Shown piece after piece: positions 44,450 through 52,494 of a stretch of DNA of 64,000 nt. A program made the position numbers and the translations under genes. Location of the stretch: NCBI GenBank assembly GCA_964575095.1, contig CAZNPA010000001.1, positions 310,001-374,000 of the forward strand, in the 5' to 3' direction. This stretch comes from CAZNPA01 sp964575095 (lineage in GTDB: Bacteria > Pseudomonadota > Alphaproteobacteria > Rickettsiales > SXRF01). Positions within the stretch are counted from its first letter, which is position 1; each line of letters begins with the position of its first letter. The notes below the pieces were generated by a model. That model did no database searches, was not told the DNA's origin, and saw only the letters and a list, made by a program, of their open reading frames with translations.

Positions 44450-45148
44450 ATGCCGGAAATCATTATACCAGGGTCTGAAGGCCGCCTCGAAGGCCGTTAT
44501 CATGCCAGCGAGCAGAAGGGCGCGCCGCTGGTCCTGGTGCTGCACCCACATCCGCTCTACGGCGGCACGATGAATAACAAAATCGTTTACCGCCTGTTCC
44601 ATATTTTCGCGCAGAACGGATTTTCGGTGCTGCGTTTCAATTTTCGCGGCGTCGGAAAATCATTGGGCAAATACGATAACGGCGTCGGCGAGTTGACGGA
44701 CGCGGCCACCGCGCTCGACTGGCTGCAGCAGCAAAACCCCGACGCGCCGACCTGCTGGATCGCCGGCTTTTCCTTCGGCGCCTGGATATCGATGCAGCTA
44801 TTGATGCGCCGCCCGGAGATCGAAGGCTTCGTCGCCGTGTCGCCGCCGGCCAACTTATACGATTTTTCGTTCCTGTCGCCCTGCCCCGCCGCCGGCCTCA
44901 TCACGCAAGGCGACAAGGACGACGTCGTGTCCGAGGAAGCGGTGAACAAGCTGGCCACACGGTTGGGCGCGCAGCATAACACCAAAGTCGAATACAAAAT
45001 TATTCCCGGCGCCGACCATTACTACCGCGGCATCGAGGAAAAGCTGGGCAGCGTCGTCGGCGAATACATCACGACGCGCATGGCCGACTTCAAGCAGAAG
45101 CGCAAAGTGCGGCCGGATAGGAAAAGACGGCAATTGCCGCGGGATTAG
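44450..45148 (+). CDS. Alpha/beta hydrolase
   Basis: A 232-residue serine hydrolase of the small cytoplasmic type. LVLHPHPLYGGTMNNKIVY gives the oxyanion region, FNFRGVGKS follows, GFSFGAW is the nucleophile elbow with the Ser, the acid is in GDKDDVVSEEAV, and GADHYYRG carries the catalytic His. Related proteins are often next to iscR and cysteine desulfurase genes in alphaproteobacteria, but their substrate is unknown. A basic tail (KQKRKVRPDRKRRQLPRD) ends the protein. Confidence 0.85.
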   Translation: MPEIIIPGSEGRLEGRYHASEQKGAPLVLVLHPHPLYGGTMNNKIVYRLFHIFAQNGFSVLRFNFRGVGKSLGKYDNGVGELTDAATALDWLQQQNPDAPTCWIAGFSFGAWISMQLLMRRPEIEGFVAVSPPANLYDFSFLSPCPAAGLITQGDKDDVVSEEAVNKLATRLGAQHNTKVEYKIIPGADHYYRGIEEKLGSVVGEYITTRMADFKQKRKVRPDRKRRQLPRD

Positions 45149-45177
45149 CTTATCCCCGCACTTGTTGCGGGGTCCGG
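45147..45177. repeat. Left copy of 31-bp inverted repeat R3
   Basis: AGCTTATCCCCGCACTTG... with the hairpin CCCCGCA-CTTG-TTGCGGGG. The inverted copy is at 45756-45786 with one mismatch in 31 bp; a shortened related unit (14 bp identical) is at 59851-59864. The two copies bracket the unknown gene at 45263-45739. The left copy overlaps the last bases of the hydrolase gene including its stop, so it may end transcription there. Confidence 0.8.
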
Positions 45178-45262
45178 TTCAGCATAGTTATCACTTGTTA
45201 ATAAATGCTTTTATGGTATGATCGCCTCTCGGATTATTTAAATCTTATCAGGCGCTTTTTCT

Positions 45263-45739
45263 ATGCCCATCACGCCCGAATTACCCGTTAGCGAAGCATT
45301 CGAAATTATCAAAAGACGCTTCTTTTATGATGTCGATGAGGAGCGCTATGATCGCTGTCCGCAAAATAAAATATTCCTAAAATTATGTGCAGATGCAGGC
45401 TTTTCCACTCCAGACGGCAACGCAGTCCGATTACCGACAGAGTTTCGTACACGCGACGACCCGGGCGCACATTATACGGCCTCGATTAGTGATATTGTAA
45501 AACACTTATCCAGAGGCAACAATAGAGACGCGGGGTATCTAGGAGGCACGGGCCACAATACCAAAGGCTTTCACGTCCGCACTGATGACTACCGTAGAGG
45601 GAGATTCGGTACGGCATCGATCAATTTTTTGGACAGAAAAACTTTCTATCATCTGATGAACGTCATAGAAATGACCTTGCTTGATAAAGGCGTAACTCCC
45701 ACTTTGCCTCCGAAAGAGGAACGTAGCACCCAAAGGTAA
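45263..45739 (+). CDS. Unknown 158-residue protein between inverted repeats
   Basis: Not recognised. A soluble, charged protein with helices at both ends (SEAFEIIKRRFFYDVDEERY, RKTFYHLMNVIEMTLLDKG) and a middle Gly/His/Arg-rich part (LGGTGHNTKGFHVRTDDYRR). Two cysteines (residues 32 and 42) show no metal pattern. Base composition is AT-richer than ssb and the hydrolase. The gene together with its flanks is bracketed by near-perfect 31-bp inverted repeats 609 bp apart, which is consistent with insertion as a unit, though no transposase is present. Confidence 0.6.
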   Translation: MPITPELPVSEAFEIIKRRFFYDVDEERYDRCPQNKIFLKLCADAGFSTPDGNAVRLPTEFRTRDDPGAHYTASISDIVKHLSRGNNRDAGYLGGTGHNTKGFHVRTDDYRRGRFGTASINFLDRKTFYHLMNVIEMTLLDKGVTPTLPPKEERSTQR

Positions 45740-45755
45740 GACGATACTTATCGCA

Positions 45756-45786
45756 CCAGACCCCGCAACAAGTGCGGGGATAAGCT
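45756..45786. repeat. Right copy of 31-bp inverted repeat R3
   Basis: Inverted copy of 45147-45177 (30 of 31 bp). Its last two bases form part of the ssb stop codon (minus strand), so it can fold as a GC-rich hairpin straight after the ssb reading frame and also after the unknown gene on the plus strand. Confidence 0.8.
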
Positions 45787-46246
45787 AAAACGGAATCTCA
45801 TCATCCAATAGTTCGGCCTTGGCCGGGGCGGCGGCGGTTGCCGGGGCGCTCTGGTTGTAACCGGCGTTGTCGTTGCTGCTGCCTTCGCGGCTGCCTTTGG
45901 AGTCGAGCATGGTCAGTACCGAGTTGAAGCCTTGCAGCACGACTTCCGTCGTGTATTTTTCCTGGCCGTCTTTGTCGGTCCATTTGCGGGTCTGCAGCGA
46001 GCCTTCGATATAGACCTTGCTGCCTTTCTTGACGTAATTCTTGATGACGCCGACCAGGCCGTCGTTGAACGCCACAACGCGGTGCCATTCGGTTTTCTCC
46101 TTGCGCTCGCCGGTGGATTTGTCTTTCCACGTCTCCGACGTCGCCACCGAGAAATTGGCGATTTCGCGCCCGTCCTGCGTCGTCCGGATTTCCGGGTCGC
46201 GGCCTAAATTTCCCACCAGAATGACTTTATTGACGCTGCCTGCCAT
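45785..46246 (-). CDS. ssb: Single-stranded DNA-binding protein
   Basis: A 153-residue SSB: OB-fold with MAGSVNKVILVGNLGRDPEI, IANFSVATSETWKDK and GSKVYIEGSLQTRKW, a Gly/Ser/Ala-rich linker, and the protein-docking tail DDEIPF. It binds ssDNA in replication and repair. Monocistronic on the minus strand. Confidence 0.97.
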   Translation of the reverse strand: MAGSVNKVILVGNLGRDPEIRTTQDGREIANFSVATSETWKDKSTGERKEKTEWHRVVAFNDGLVGVIKNYVKKGSKVYIEGSLQTRKWTDKDGQEKYTTEVVLQGFNSVLTMLDSKGSREGSSNDNAGYNQSAPATAAAPAKAELLDDEIPF

Positions 46247-46316
46247 AAAAAACTCCCCTGCTTCAAAGATTGGAGTTTCGGTTTACACGCCGGGTAGAAA
46301 AAAATCCAGATAAAAG

Positions 46317-46865
46317 TTACTTGGCGTTAACGGGCACCGTCAGCACCGCTGGCGGTTTTTTGAACAGCTTATATTCGACATAATCACCCGGTCGGATCGA
46401 TAATTTGTCGCAGACACCGCCTTTTAGGAACATCAATGCCAGAATCGGGTTGGCCGGATAGATATCCTGATCAAGATCCGACAAAACCAGTTTGGGAATA
46501 ATCTGCAGAATTTTTCCTTCCTTATCGATCAGCAACACATCAAGCGGCGTGTATTGCTCGGAAGGGGAAACGGGCGCTATCACCGGCGCGGCAAACGCCA
46601 GCAGCACGCCATGATCTTCTGACAGGCTGCTTAAGTTAAACCAACCTTTCTGGTTATAGAACGTGGCGCCGTCGCGTATCTCGGTATCGACGATGACGCC
46701 CTTGTCGCCGCGCGATTTATCCTCCCACGGCAGGAACGCGTCGTCCGGCGGCGCAGCGCGCACGATACGCATCTCGGTGCGCGTGTAAAGCAGCGGCGTC
46801 GACGTGTCAGCCGTCGCCGGCACGGCCAGCAACAGTAACATGGCTATCAGTGCAATGCGTACCAT
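46317..46865 (-). CDS. Exported DUF192-related protein
   Basis: A 182-residue protein from ATG 46865 with a clear signal peptide (MVRIALIAMLLLLAVPATAD, cleavage after Ala). The mature part ends in a DUF192-like region: PLDVLLIDKEGKILQIIPKL, NPILALMFLKGGVCDKLSIR and PGDYVEY follow the DUF192 pattern (small beta-barrel with ...LELPAG...L.I..GD). It starts 1 bp after the stop of another DUF192 gene, so the pair probably arose by duplication. The function of this periplasmic family is not settled. Confidence 0.75.
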   Translation of the reverse strand: MVRIALIAMLLLLAVPATADTSTPLLYTRTEMRIVRAAPPDDAFLPWEDKSRGDKGVIVDTEIRDGATFYNQKGWFNLSSLSEDHGVLLAFAAPVIAPVSPSEQYTPLDVLLIDKEGKILQIIPKLVLSDLDQDIYPANPILALMFLKGGVCDKLSIRPGDYVEYKLFKKPPAVLTVPVNAK

Positions 46866-46866
46866 A

Positions 46867-47376
46867 TTAGTCAACGGGCGGCGGATTTTTGAAGGCGGAG
46901 TACAGTATTTTGTCACCCGGCTTCAAGCCATACATGCGGGCGGATCCACCCGGCAGCTCCAGCACGGCACGCACCGGCCGCGCGGCGCTGATCTTATTGG
47001 TCGACATCGGTTTGGCGTGATAGGCCATATAAACAATGGTGCCGGCATTGTCGATGAACAACATGTCGAGCGGGATTTTGGTGTTTTTCATCCACATCGC
47101 CTTATCTTCCTCATCGGGAAAGATAAAAAGCATGCCGTGGTTTTCGTCCAGGCTTTTGCGATGCATCAACCCCTGCCGCTGCTGGCCGCCGGTCTTGGCG
47201 ATTTCAGCGGTGATTTGCCACAGGCGCGGGCCGCTTTCGATATAGAGTATTTCCTGCGGGAACGTCACCGGCTTCTGCGGCCACAGGATAAGCGCCACGG
47301 CAAGGGCGAAAAACGCCAAAAGGCCGATCGCTTGTTTACGAGACAGGGCGGTTATTTTGGCAGGAATTTTAAGCAT
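46867..47376 (-). CDS. DUF192 family membrane-anchored protein
   Basis: A 169-residue protein from ATG 47376: a single N-terminal membrane segment (AIGLLAFFALAVALILW) and a periplasmic DUF192 domain with GLMHRKSLDENHGMLFIF, MWMKNTKIPLDMLFID and AVLELPGGSARMYGLKPGD, all canonical. It is the first gene of a two-gene DUF192 unit and is divergent from the gene at 47451. Confidence 0.88.
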   Translation of the reverse strand: MLKIPAKITALSRKQAIGLLAFFALAVALILWPQKPVTFPQEILYIESGPRLWQITAEIAKTGGQQRQGLMHRKSLDENHGMLFIFPDEEDKAMWMKNTKIPLDMLFIDNAGTIVYMAYHAKPMSTNKISAARPVRAVLELPGGSARMYGLKPGDKILYSAFKNPPPVD

Positions 47377-47450
47377 GGATTTATGACAGTTTTGTGACAA
47401 CAGGCCAGTTTCGGCTAGGTGAGCCAACCGGCCTGGTATATACTATAAAT

Positions 47451-48461
47451 ATGGCTGGAACGACACGATTTTTTGACGGTTCGCGCAATAAAGGCAGGAT
47501 GTCCGTTGCCAGCGAAATCACGCGCATAGAAATCCTCAAAAAAGGCAAACTTCCGCCCGCCGCCCGTTACAAGAGCATCCTTAAGAAAAAGCTGGAAGAA
47601 AACAAGCAAAAAGCATTGGGCGGGAAAGTGAGTATGTTTTCGCTGCCGCGCAGCATCAAGGAAGTGCGCGCCATGTCCAAACGCGCCGAACACGCGCTGA
47701 AAGAAATCGCGCAACGGAAAGCCGCCAGGGAAGCGAAAGCCTTGCGCAAAATGGTGATCGTCGAAGCGCGCCGCTTCCCCAACGGCCACCTCACGCAAAA
47801 AGGCAAGATTTACGACGTCGCCGGCAACCTGGTGGCGGAGGTCAATACCAAGAACGGCAACATCAGCACCATGCTCGGCTGGGGTCTGGGCAAATACAAG
47901 CCGAAATCCTACCTGACCAATTTAAACATCCAGAACGCCATCACCAATTACAGCCCGTATTTCATCAACCTGCGCAAGCAGCAATTAATGCAGCAGCAAG
48001 GCATCGTACAATTCGGCGTGCATGGCGCGCCCTCTTCCGAAACCATCAACGTTTACGGCACCCCGCCGTCGAGCGACGCGCTGACTTCCGCCTACGGCAC
48101 CGACGCCGGCGGCCCGCGCCAGAACATCGGCGTCACCGCCTGGGGCGCACGCAGCGACAACGTCTGGGGCACCTACGCCGACAACGCCTGGGGCAATTCG
48201 ATGGATAACGTCTGGGGCACCAACTCGACCGACGTCTGGGGCGGCATCGGCGTCGGCGGATTATGGGGACAAAAAGGCGCGCACATCTGGGGCACCGGCA
48301 ACGGCATCAATTTCCTGCGCGGCATCACCGGCTTCCTCGCCGGACTATTCGGCTTCAGCACCAAGGAAAACCGCAACAAGCTGCGCAGCTTGAACGCCCG
48401 CGCTTCCGGCGGATCGCCCGCACCCCGCGCACCCACCACCTCCGCGCGCACAACGCGCTAG
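47451..48461 (+). CDS. Unknown protein with DNxWG tandem repeats
   Basis: A 336-residue protein that I do not recognise. The N-terminal ~110 residues are strongly basic and helical (KKLEENKQKALGGK, RAEHALKEIAQRKAAREAK). A middle domain (VEARRFPNGHLTQKGKIYD, ISTMLGWGLGKYKPKSYL) follows. Residues ~230-285 contain six units of about 8 residues built on (D/N)(N/D)xWG (for example DNVWGTYA, DNAWGNSM, DNVWGTNS), then a hydrophobic Gly-rich helix and a basic Pro/Ala/Ser tail. TATACT at 47439-47444 ends 6 bp before ATG, so the mRNA could be leaderless; a nested hairpin lies at 47403-47434. Confidence 0.65.
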   Translation: MAGTTRFFDGSRNKGRMSVASEITRIEILKKGKLPPAARYKSILKKKLEENKQKALGGKVSMFSLPRSIKEVRAMSKRAEHALKEIAQRKAAREAKALRKMVIVEARRFPNGHLTQKGKIYDVAGNLVAEVNTKNGNISTMLGWGLGKYKPKSYLTNLNIQNAITNYSPYFINLRKQQLMQQQGIVQFGVHGAPSSETINVYGTPPSSDALTSAYGTDAGGPRQNIGVTAWGARSDNVWGTYADNAWGNSMDNVWGTNSTDVWGGIGVGGLWGQKGAHIWGTGNGINFLRGITGFLAGLFGFSTKENRNKLRSLNARASGGSPAPRAPTTSARTTR

Positions 48462-49285
48462 TTTTTCCTATTCACCGCAAAGGCGCCGAACGCCTGCTGT
48501 GTTGGCATGATTTCCAGGCGATTGATATTCACATGCGCGGGCCGCGTGACCGCCCATAAAATGCTCTCCGCAATATCCTCCGCCGATAGCGGCTTCATTC
48601 CGGCATAGACGGCATCGGCTTTTTCTTTATCGCCATGGAAACGCACCAGCGCGAATTCGGTTTCGGCCATGCCCGGCTCGATATTGGTGACGCGGATATT
48701 TTTCCCCAATAAATCAGCGCGCAAGTTAAGCGAGAATTGCGTCACGAACGCTTTGCTGCCGCCATAGACATTGCCGCCGGGATAGGGATACGTCCCCGCC
48801 ACCGAGCTTAGGTTCACGATATGCCCCGAGTCGCGCTTTATCATCCCCGGCAGCAGCGCGCGCGTGCAATAGATGAGTCCCTTGATATTGGCATCGACCA
48901 TCGCTTCCGCATCGTCCAGCGACGACTGCTCGAACGAAGAAAATCCCAGCGCGCCACCGGCGTTGTTGATGAGAATGTCGATTTCAGAGAATTCCTTCGG
49001 CAGCGATTTTATTGCTTTGTCGATGGCATCCTTATCGCGCACATCAAAAGATAAAGTATGAATAAAACCCTCACCCGCCGCGCCAGAGGCGCGGCCCCCC
49101 TCTCCCTTTAAAGAGAGAGGGTTAGGGAGAGGGTTGCTTAGTTCCTTTTTCAACTTTGCCAGCCTGTCCTCGCGGCGGCCAGTCGCCACCACCCGTGCGC
49201 CCTGCGCAACAAACAGCCGCGCGCACGCCTCGCCGAATCCGGCGGTCGCCCCGGTGACTAAAACAGTTTTATTTTTAAGCGTCAT
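48458..49285 (-). CDS. Short-chain dehydrogenase carrying an in-frame repeat insertion
   Basis: A classical SDR of 275 residues from ATG 49285: TLKNKTVLVTGATAGFGEAC cofactor loop, INNAGGALG, SSVAGTYPYPGGNVYGGSKA with the catalytic Ser, Tyr and Lys. It resembles YdfG-like 3-hydroxy-acid/serine dehydrogenases (~248 residues). The extra length is an insert at residues ~49-74 (NPLPNPLSLKGEGGRASGAA) between beta-3 and the FDVRD strand; its DNA is a palindromic repeat. The reading frame stays open, so the protein is probably still made. Confidence 0.88.
   Translation of the reverse strand: MTLKNKTVLVTGATAGFGEACARLFVAQGARVVATGRREDRLAKLKKELSNPLPNPLSLKGEGGRASGAAGEGFIHTLSFDVRDKDAIDKAIKSLPKEFSEIDILINNAGGALGFSSFEQSSLDDAEAMVDANIKGLIYCTRALLPGMIKRDSGHIVNLSSVAGTYPYPGGNVYGGSKAFVTQFSLNLRADLLGKNIRVTNIEPGMAETEFALVRFHGDKEKADAVYAGMKPLSAEDIAESILWAVTRPAHVNINRLEIMPTQQAFGAFAVNRKN
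49062..49140. repeat. Palindromic repeat inserted in frame within the SDR gene (family R4)
   Basis: The segment has two adjacent perfect palindromes: CCGCGCC-AGA-GGCGCGG at 49078-49094 and the CCCTCTCC...GAGAGAGGG stem at about 49096-49122, followed by a GGGTTAGGGAGAGGGTT tail. It adds ~26 codons without a stop and falls at a surface loop after beta-3 of the Rossmann fold. The pattern recalls protein-coding palindromic elements of Rickettsia, but relation by descent is not shown. Confidence 0.75.
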
Positions 49286-49404
49286 GCAGGGGTATTTAGC
49301 ATTTAATAGTAAATTCAGCAAGTTATACGCCGCACTTTCTTAGAAACCTTAATAAATCTGTCATATGAATAGGTTATAATGATAGATCAGACGCGAGGCA
49401 TATT

Positions 49405-51246
49405 ATGGGAACACCGAAAGAACTAAAACTGGAGGATACGCTGCAACTCAATGTCGGCAGCGTCCTCAATATTCTGGATGGCGTCGTCGGCTATCAGGTG
49501 ACAGCGATCGATCAATCACCTCAGGGTGCGCCGCGCATTACGCTGGAACGGACGCCTTTTAATGAAACGGCATTCAATCTATTAATAAAAGAAAGGTATG
49601 GGAACAACGACGTACCGGCACAAATCTTGTGCCCGCCGACCATCACCAAAGAATTCACGGAAAAAGACAAGATCCTGACCATCGGCCGGGAATTTAACGC
49701 GGAAACGGATATCGTCGTACCTAAAAACACCATATCCAGAGCGCACGGCTTTATCCAGTATTCACGCAGCGGCCACTGCTTTCATTATTACCATAATGGA
49801 AGAAACACCATAAAGGTCGTCGATGTGCCGCCGCCGGCGCCTGCACGATATTCCGATCCCTCCTCCATCAACACGATTATAGATAGAGTGGGTAAGGATA
49901 AGCGCGACGAGAAAGGGCTGATCATCCCTCTCGAAAAAGGCACCCGCATTGCCTTTCACAGGAACACACACACCTACAAGGTGGTTATGGAAGATAGGAA
50001 AAACCACCATATCATTCTCGAAGACGAGCATAACAGCGACGACGACAATCGCTATCCTTTCATCATAGATGCGCGCGATAAAATGATCACCATCGGCTCG
50101 GCGCCGGAAAACCATGTACGGTTTAAGAATGCGGTGATCTCAAAACGGCAAGGCATGATCGGCTGGTCGGAAGAGCATCAGGGTTTTATCTATCACTACA
50201 AGGGAGAAAGCGTGCCCATCGTGCAGGCCTCCGAAGCGCTGGTCGCCGAGCAAAAAAGAGTATGCGGGGAGCTGAGCCCGGTTCCGGCCATGGCGACGCT
50301 ACAGCTGGAAAAAATCAACGAGCTGCTGCGCCGTATCGATATTTACCAGACACAGCTCAATAACGTGCAGGACCTGGAAGCGTCGATTATCGGCGCGTAT
50401 GGCCGGATACATGGCAGCAAGACCGAGGATTCGCAAATCGGTTATGCGCTATGGCTGGATTGCCTAGCCGAGCTGTTCAGCGAAAGGCTGTCGTCGGAAG
50501 ATAAAGAAAATATCGCCCGCATGACCAAAATGCTGAACCAAATGGCTGCCGATCGCACCCAGCTTCGCGACATCGAAGAAAAATGCGCATTCCCGCTTGC
50601 CGGCGAGTTCAAGGAACGCATGGACCGGTATGTCGATAAGAAGATGGCGGAACTGGAAAATGATAACGAGGTCTATGTCGTCACCGGCTTCAGGGGCCAC
50701 CACACCATATCGCGCATACGCCGGGAAGAAAGCGGGCACTATAAACTCACGATCTATAATGCCGGCGCCGAAGCGATACCCGTGAAACACACCCAGGTGT
50801 TACTTGCCGACAATAAAGTGATGGGCATGTATGAGAAAAACGTCAAACCCGGCACTGACATCAAAAATCTGATACGGCTCCTGTCCGAGAAAAAAATCCG
50901 CAAAGCGTATGCCGGCGATTACGAAAAGATTTTCGACCAGATCAACGATTGCCTGGAACCGGGGATGGTGCGCCACAAGGAAGTGCCGGCGCAGACGCGC
51001 GGCAACTGCACCACCCGCTCGACGCGCCATGCGCTGGAAGACGCGCTGGGCGATAAGGTGATGGGACTCTTCGGCCGCTATGTCGCCAATCCGGAAGTCT
51101 CCGCCGCCGACGATCTCAAGGAAGCGCTCAATATACGTAAGAAGAAACTGCAAAGCATCTGCGGTATCGATAGCAAAGCCGGCGACCGCATCGGCCGCAC
51201 CGATCCTCCGAGAAAGGGCGGATGGCGCGGTATATTCGGCGGATAA
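49405..51246 (+). CDS. Large unknown protein with FHA-like domains and a possible cysteine-protease motif
   Basis: A 613-residue soluble protein. Residues ~90-135 look like an FHA phosphopeptide-binding domain: TIGRE (Gly94, Arg95) and ISRAHG (Ser111, His114). Residues ~226-265 repeat the pattern in degenerate form (TIGSAPENHVRF, ISKRQG; the His is Gln). A helical middle (~300-420) leads to GHHTISRIRREESGHYKLTI with YNAG (His433, His445, Asn452) and PAQTRGNCTTRSTRHALEDA (Gln530, Cys535). The His...Asn...Q-x3-GNC order recalls cysteine-protease-like effectors of intracellular bacteria. No signal peptide. Product function is unknown; the motif reading is an inference. Confidence 0.7.
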   Translation: MGTPKELKLEDTLQLNVGSVLNILDGVVGYQVTAIDQSPQGAPRITLERTPFNETAFNLLIKERYGNNDVPAQILCPPTITKEFTEKDKILTIGREFNAETDIVVPKNTISRAHGFIQYSRSGHCFHYYHNGRNTIKVVDVPPPAPARYSDPSSINTIIDRVGKDKRDEKGLIIPLEKGTRIAFHRNTHTYKVVMEDRKNHHIILEDEHNSDDDNRYPFIIDARDKMITIGSAPENHVRFKNAVISKRQGMIGWSEEHQGFIYHYKGESVPIVQASEALVAEQKRVCGELSPVPAMATLQLEKINELLRRIDIYQTQLNNVQDLEASIIGAYGRIHGSKTEDSQIGYALWLDCLAELFSERLSSEDKENIARMTKMLNQMAADRTQLRDIEEKCAFPLAGEFKERMDRYVDKKMAELENDNEVYVVTGFRGHHTISRIRREESGHYKLTIYNAGAEAIPVKHTQVLLADNKVMGMYEKNVKPGTDIKNLIRLLSEKKIRKAYAGDYEKIFDQINDCLEPGMVRHKEVPAQTRGNCTTRSTRHALEDALGDKVMGLFGRYVANPEVSAADDLKEALNIRKKKLQSICGIDSKAGDRIGRTDPPRKGGWRGIFGG

Positions 51247-51261
51247 GCGGTAGGTTATTGC

Positions 51262-51277
51262 GCTCCTCGCAATGACG
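51262..51277. repeat. Fragment of repeat family R2
   Basis: GCTCCTCGCAATGACG is an exact 16-bp reverse-complement match to the outer end of the R2 element at 41240-41255. Only one arm is present, in the 46-bp gap before ccmC. Confidence 0.7.
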
Positions 51278-51292
51278 TAATAGAAATACCGC

Positions 51293-52006
51293 ATGCACAA
51301 ATTCGCTTCCCCTTCCAACTTCCTGCGTCTGGCCGACCGGCTGCTGCCGTGGCTGGTGACGGCCACTATCCTGCTGCTGGGTTACGGCCTGCTGCAGGCG
51401 CTCTTTATTTCGCCGCCGGATTACCAGCAGGGCGATTCCGTGCGTATCATGTATGTGCACGTGCCCTCGGCCTGGATGGCGATGGGGATTTATACGGTAA
51501 TGGCCATCGCCAGTGCTTCATTCTTAATCTGGAAACACCCGCTGGCTGATATCGCTGCCCGCCAGAGCGCGCCGCTCGGCGCTGGGTTCACGTTCGTCAC
51601 CCTCGTCACTGGCTCCTTATGGGGCAAGCCGATGTGGGGCGCGTGGTGGGTGTGGGACGCGCGGTTGACATCGGTGCTGATTTTATTCTTTCTTTATATC
51701 GGCTATATCGCGCTGTCGGATGCCTATACACATCAGGAGCGCGGCAAAAAAATCTGCGCGGTGATGGCACTTATCGGTTTCGTCAACATCCCGGTCATCC
51801 GTTTTTCCGTCGAATGGTGGAACACGCTGCACCAGCCGGCGAGCATCATCCGCTCCGGCGGCATCGCTATCGATAGTTCCATGCTGATCCCCCTCCTCAT
51901 TATGGGCTTGGGGTTTGGCTGTTTCTATGCGGCATTGCTGCTGGTGCGCGTCAAGGCGGCACTGATCGAACAAAAGACCCGGCGGTTGCAATTTTCCAAG
52001 CAATAG
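51293..52006 (+). CDS. ccmC: Haem exporter protein CcmC
   Basis: A 237-residue six-helix inner-membrane protein that presents haem to CcmE in cytochrome c maturation. The tryptophan-rich haem motif is present (WGKPMWGAWWVWDARLTSVL), with the flanking His in YVHVPSAWMA and in WWNTLHQPASI. Spacing and length match CcmC. None of the other ccm genes adjoins it: the next gene is fdxA, an isolated position that is somewhat unusual. Confidence 0.95.
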   Translation: MHKFASPSNFLRLADRLLPWLVTATILLLGYGLLQALFISPPDYQQGDSVRIMYVHVPSAWMAMGIYTVMAIASASFLIWKHPLADIAARQSAPLGAGFTFVTLVTGSLWGKPMWGAWWVWDARLTSVLILFFLYIGYIALSDAYTHQERGKKICAVMALIGFVNIPVIRFSVEWWNTLHQPASIIRSGGIAIDSSMLIPLLIMGLGFGCFYAALLLVRVKAALIEQKTRRLQFSKQ

Positions 52007-52023
52007 CTTATAAAAAGCGCCCT

Positions 52024-52362
52024 ATGACCTTCGTAGTTACCGACGCCTGCATCAAGTGCAAATACATGGACTGCGTGGAAGTCTGTCCGGTGGACTGCTT
52101 CTACGAAGGCGAGAACATGCTCGCCATCAATCCCGACGAGTGCATCGACTGCGGCGTCTGCGAGCCGGAGTGCCCGGTAGAAGCGATCAAGCCGGAGTCG
52201 GACGAGTTGCTGAAATGGGTCGAGGTCAACCGCAAATACGCCGCCGCGTGGCCCAACCTCACTGTCAAAAAACCGGCGCCGGAAGACGCCGATACCTATA
52301 AGGGCGAAACGGATAAATTCGAAAAACACTTCAGCCCCGAACCGGGCACGGGAAATCCGTAG
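52024..52362 (+). CDS. fdxA: Seven-iron ferredoxin FdxA
   Basis: A 112-residue [3Fe-4S][4Fe-4S] ferredoxin of the FdxA type. Ligand cysteines lie in CIKCKYMDCVEVCPVDCF and CIDCGVCEPECPVEAI, and the C-terminal extension NRKYAAAWPNL is typical of alphaproteobacterial FdxA. It carries electrons at low potential in the cytoplasm. It is 17 bp after ccmC and upstream of carD, a neighbour order often seen in alphaproteobacteria. Confidence 0.95.
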   Translation: MTFVVTDACIKCKYMDCVEVCPVDCFYEGENMLAINPDECIDCGVCEPECPVEAIKPESDELLKWVEVNRKYAAAWPNLTVKKPAPEDADTYKGETDKFEKHFSPEPGTGNP

Positions 52363-52439
52363 TATTTCCTTATTTATCAGCCTCTAAGCAACTCCTTTCT
52401 TTTTCGTTAAAATTGTGGTATAGTGCACGAGTTTTCAAT

Positions 52440-52460
52440 GAGTTAGATGACCTCTAACTC
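52440..52460 (+). promoter_or_regulatory. Leader hairpin of carD with upstream -10 element
   Basis: GAGTTAGA-TGACC-TCTAACTC is a perfect 8-bp stem with a 5-base loop, 34 bp before the carD start. TATAGT at 52419-52424 is a good -10 box, while the -35 region (TTTCTT) is weak, as is frequent in alphaproteobacteria. The hairpin would be at or near the 5' end of the mRNA, where it could protect the message or serve as an operator. Confidence 0.45.
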
Positions 52461-52494
52461 AGGAGTATGTATCACCGCAACAGTAGGGAAAAAC

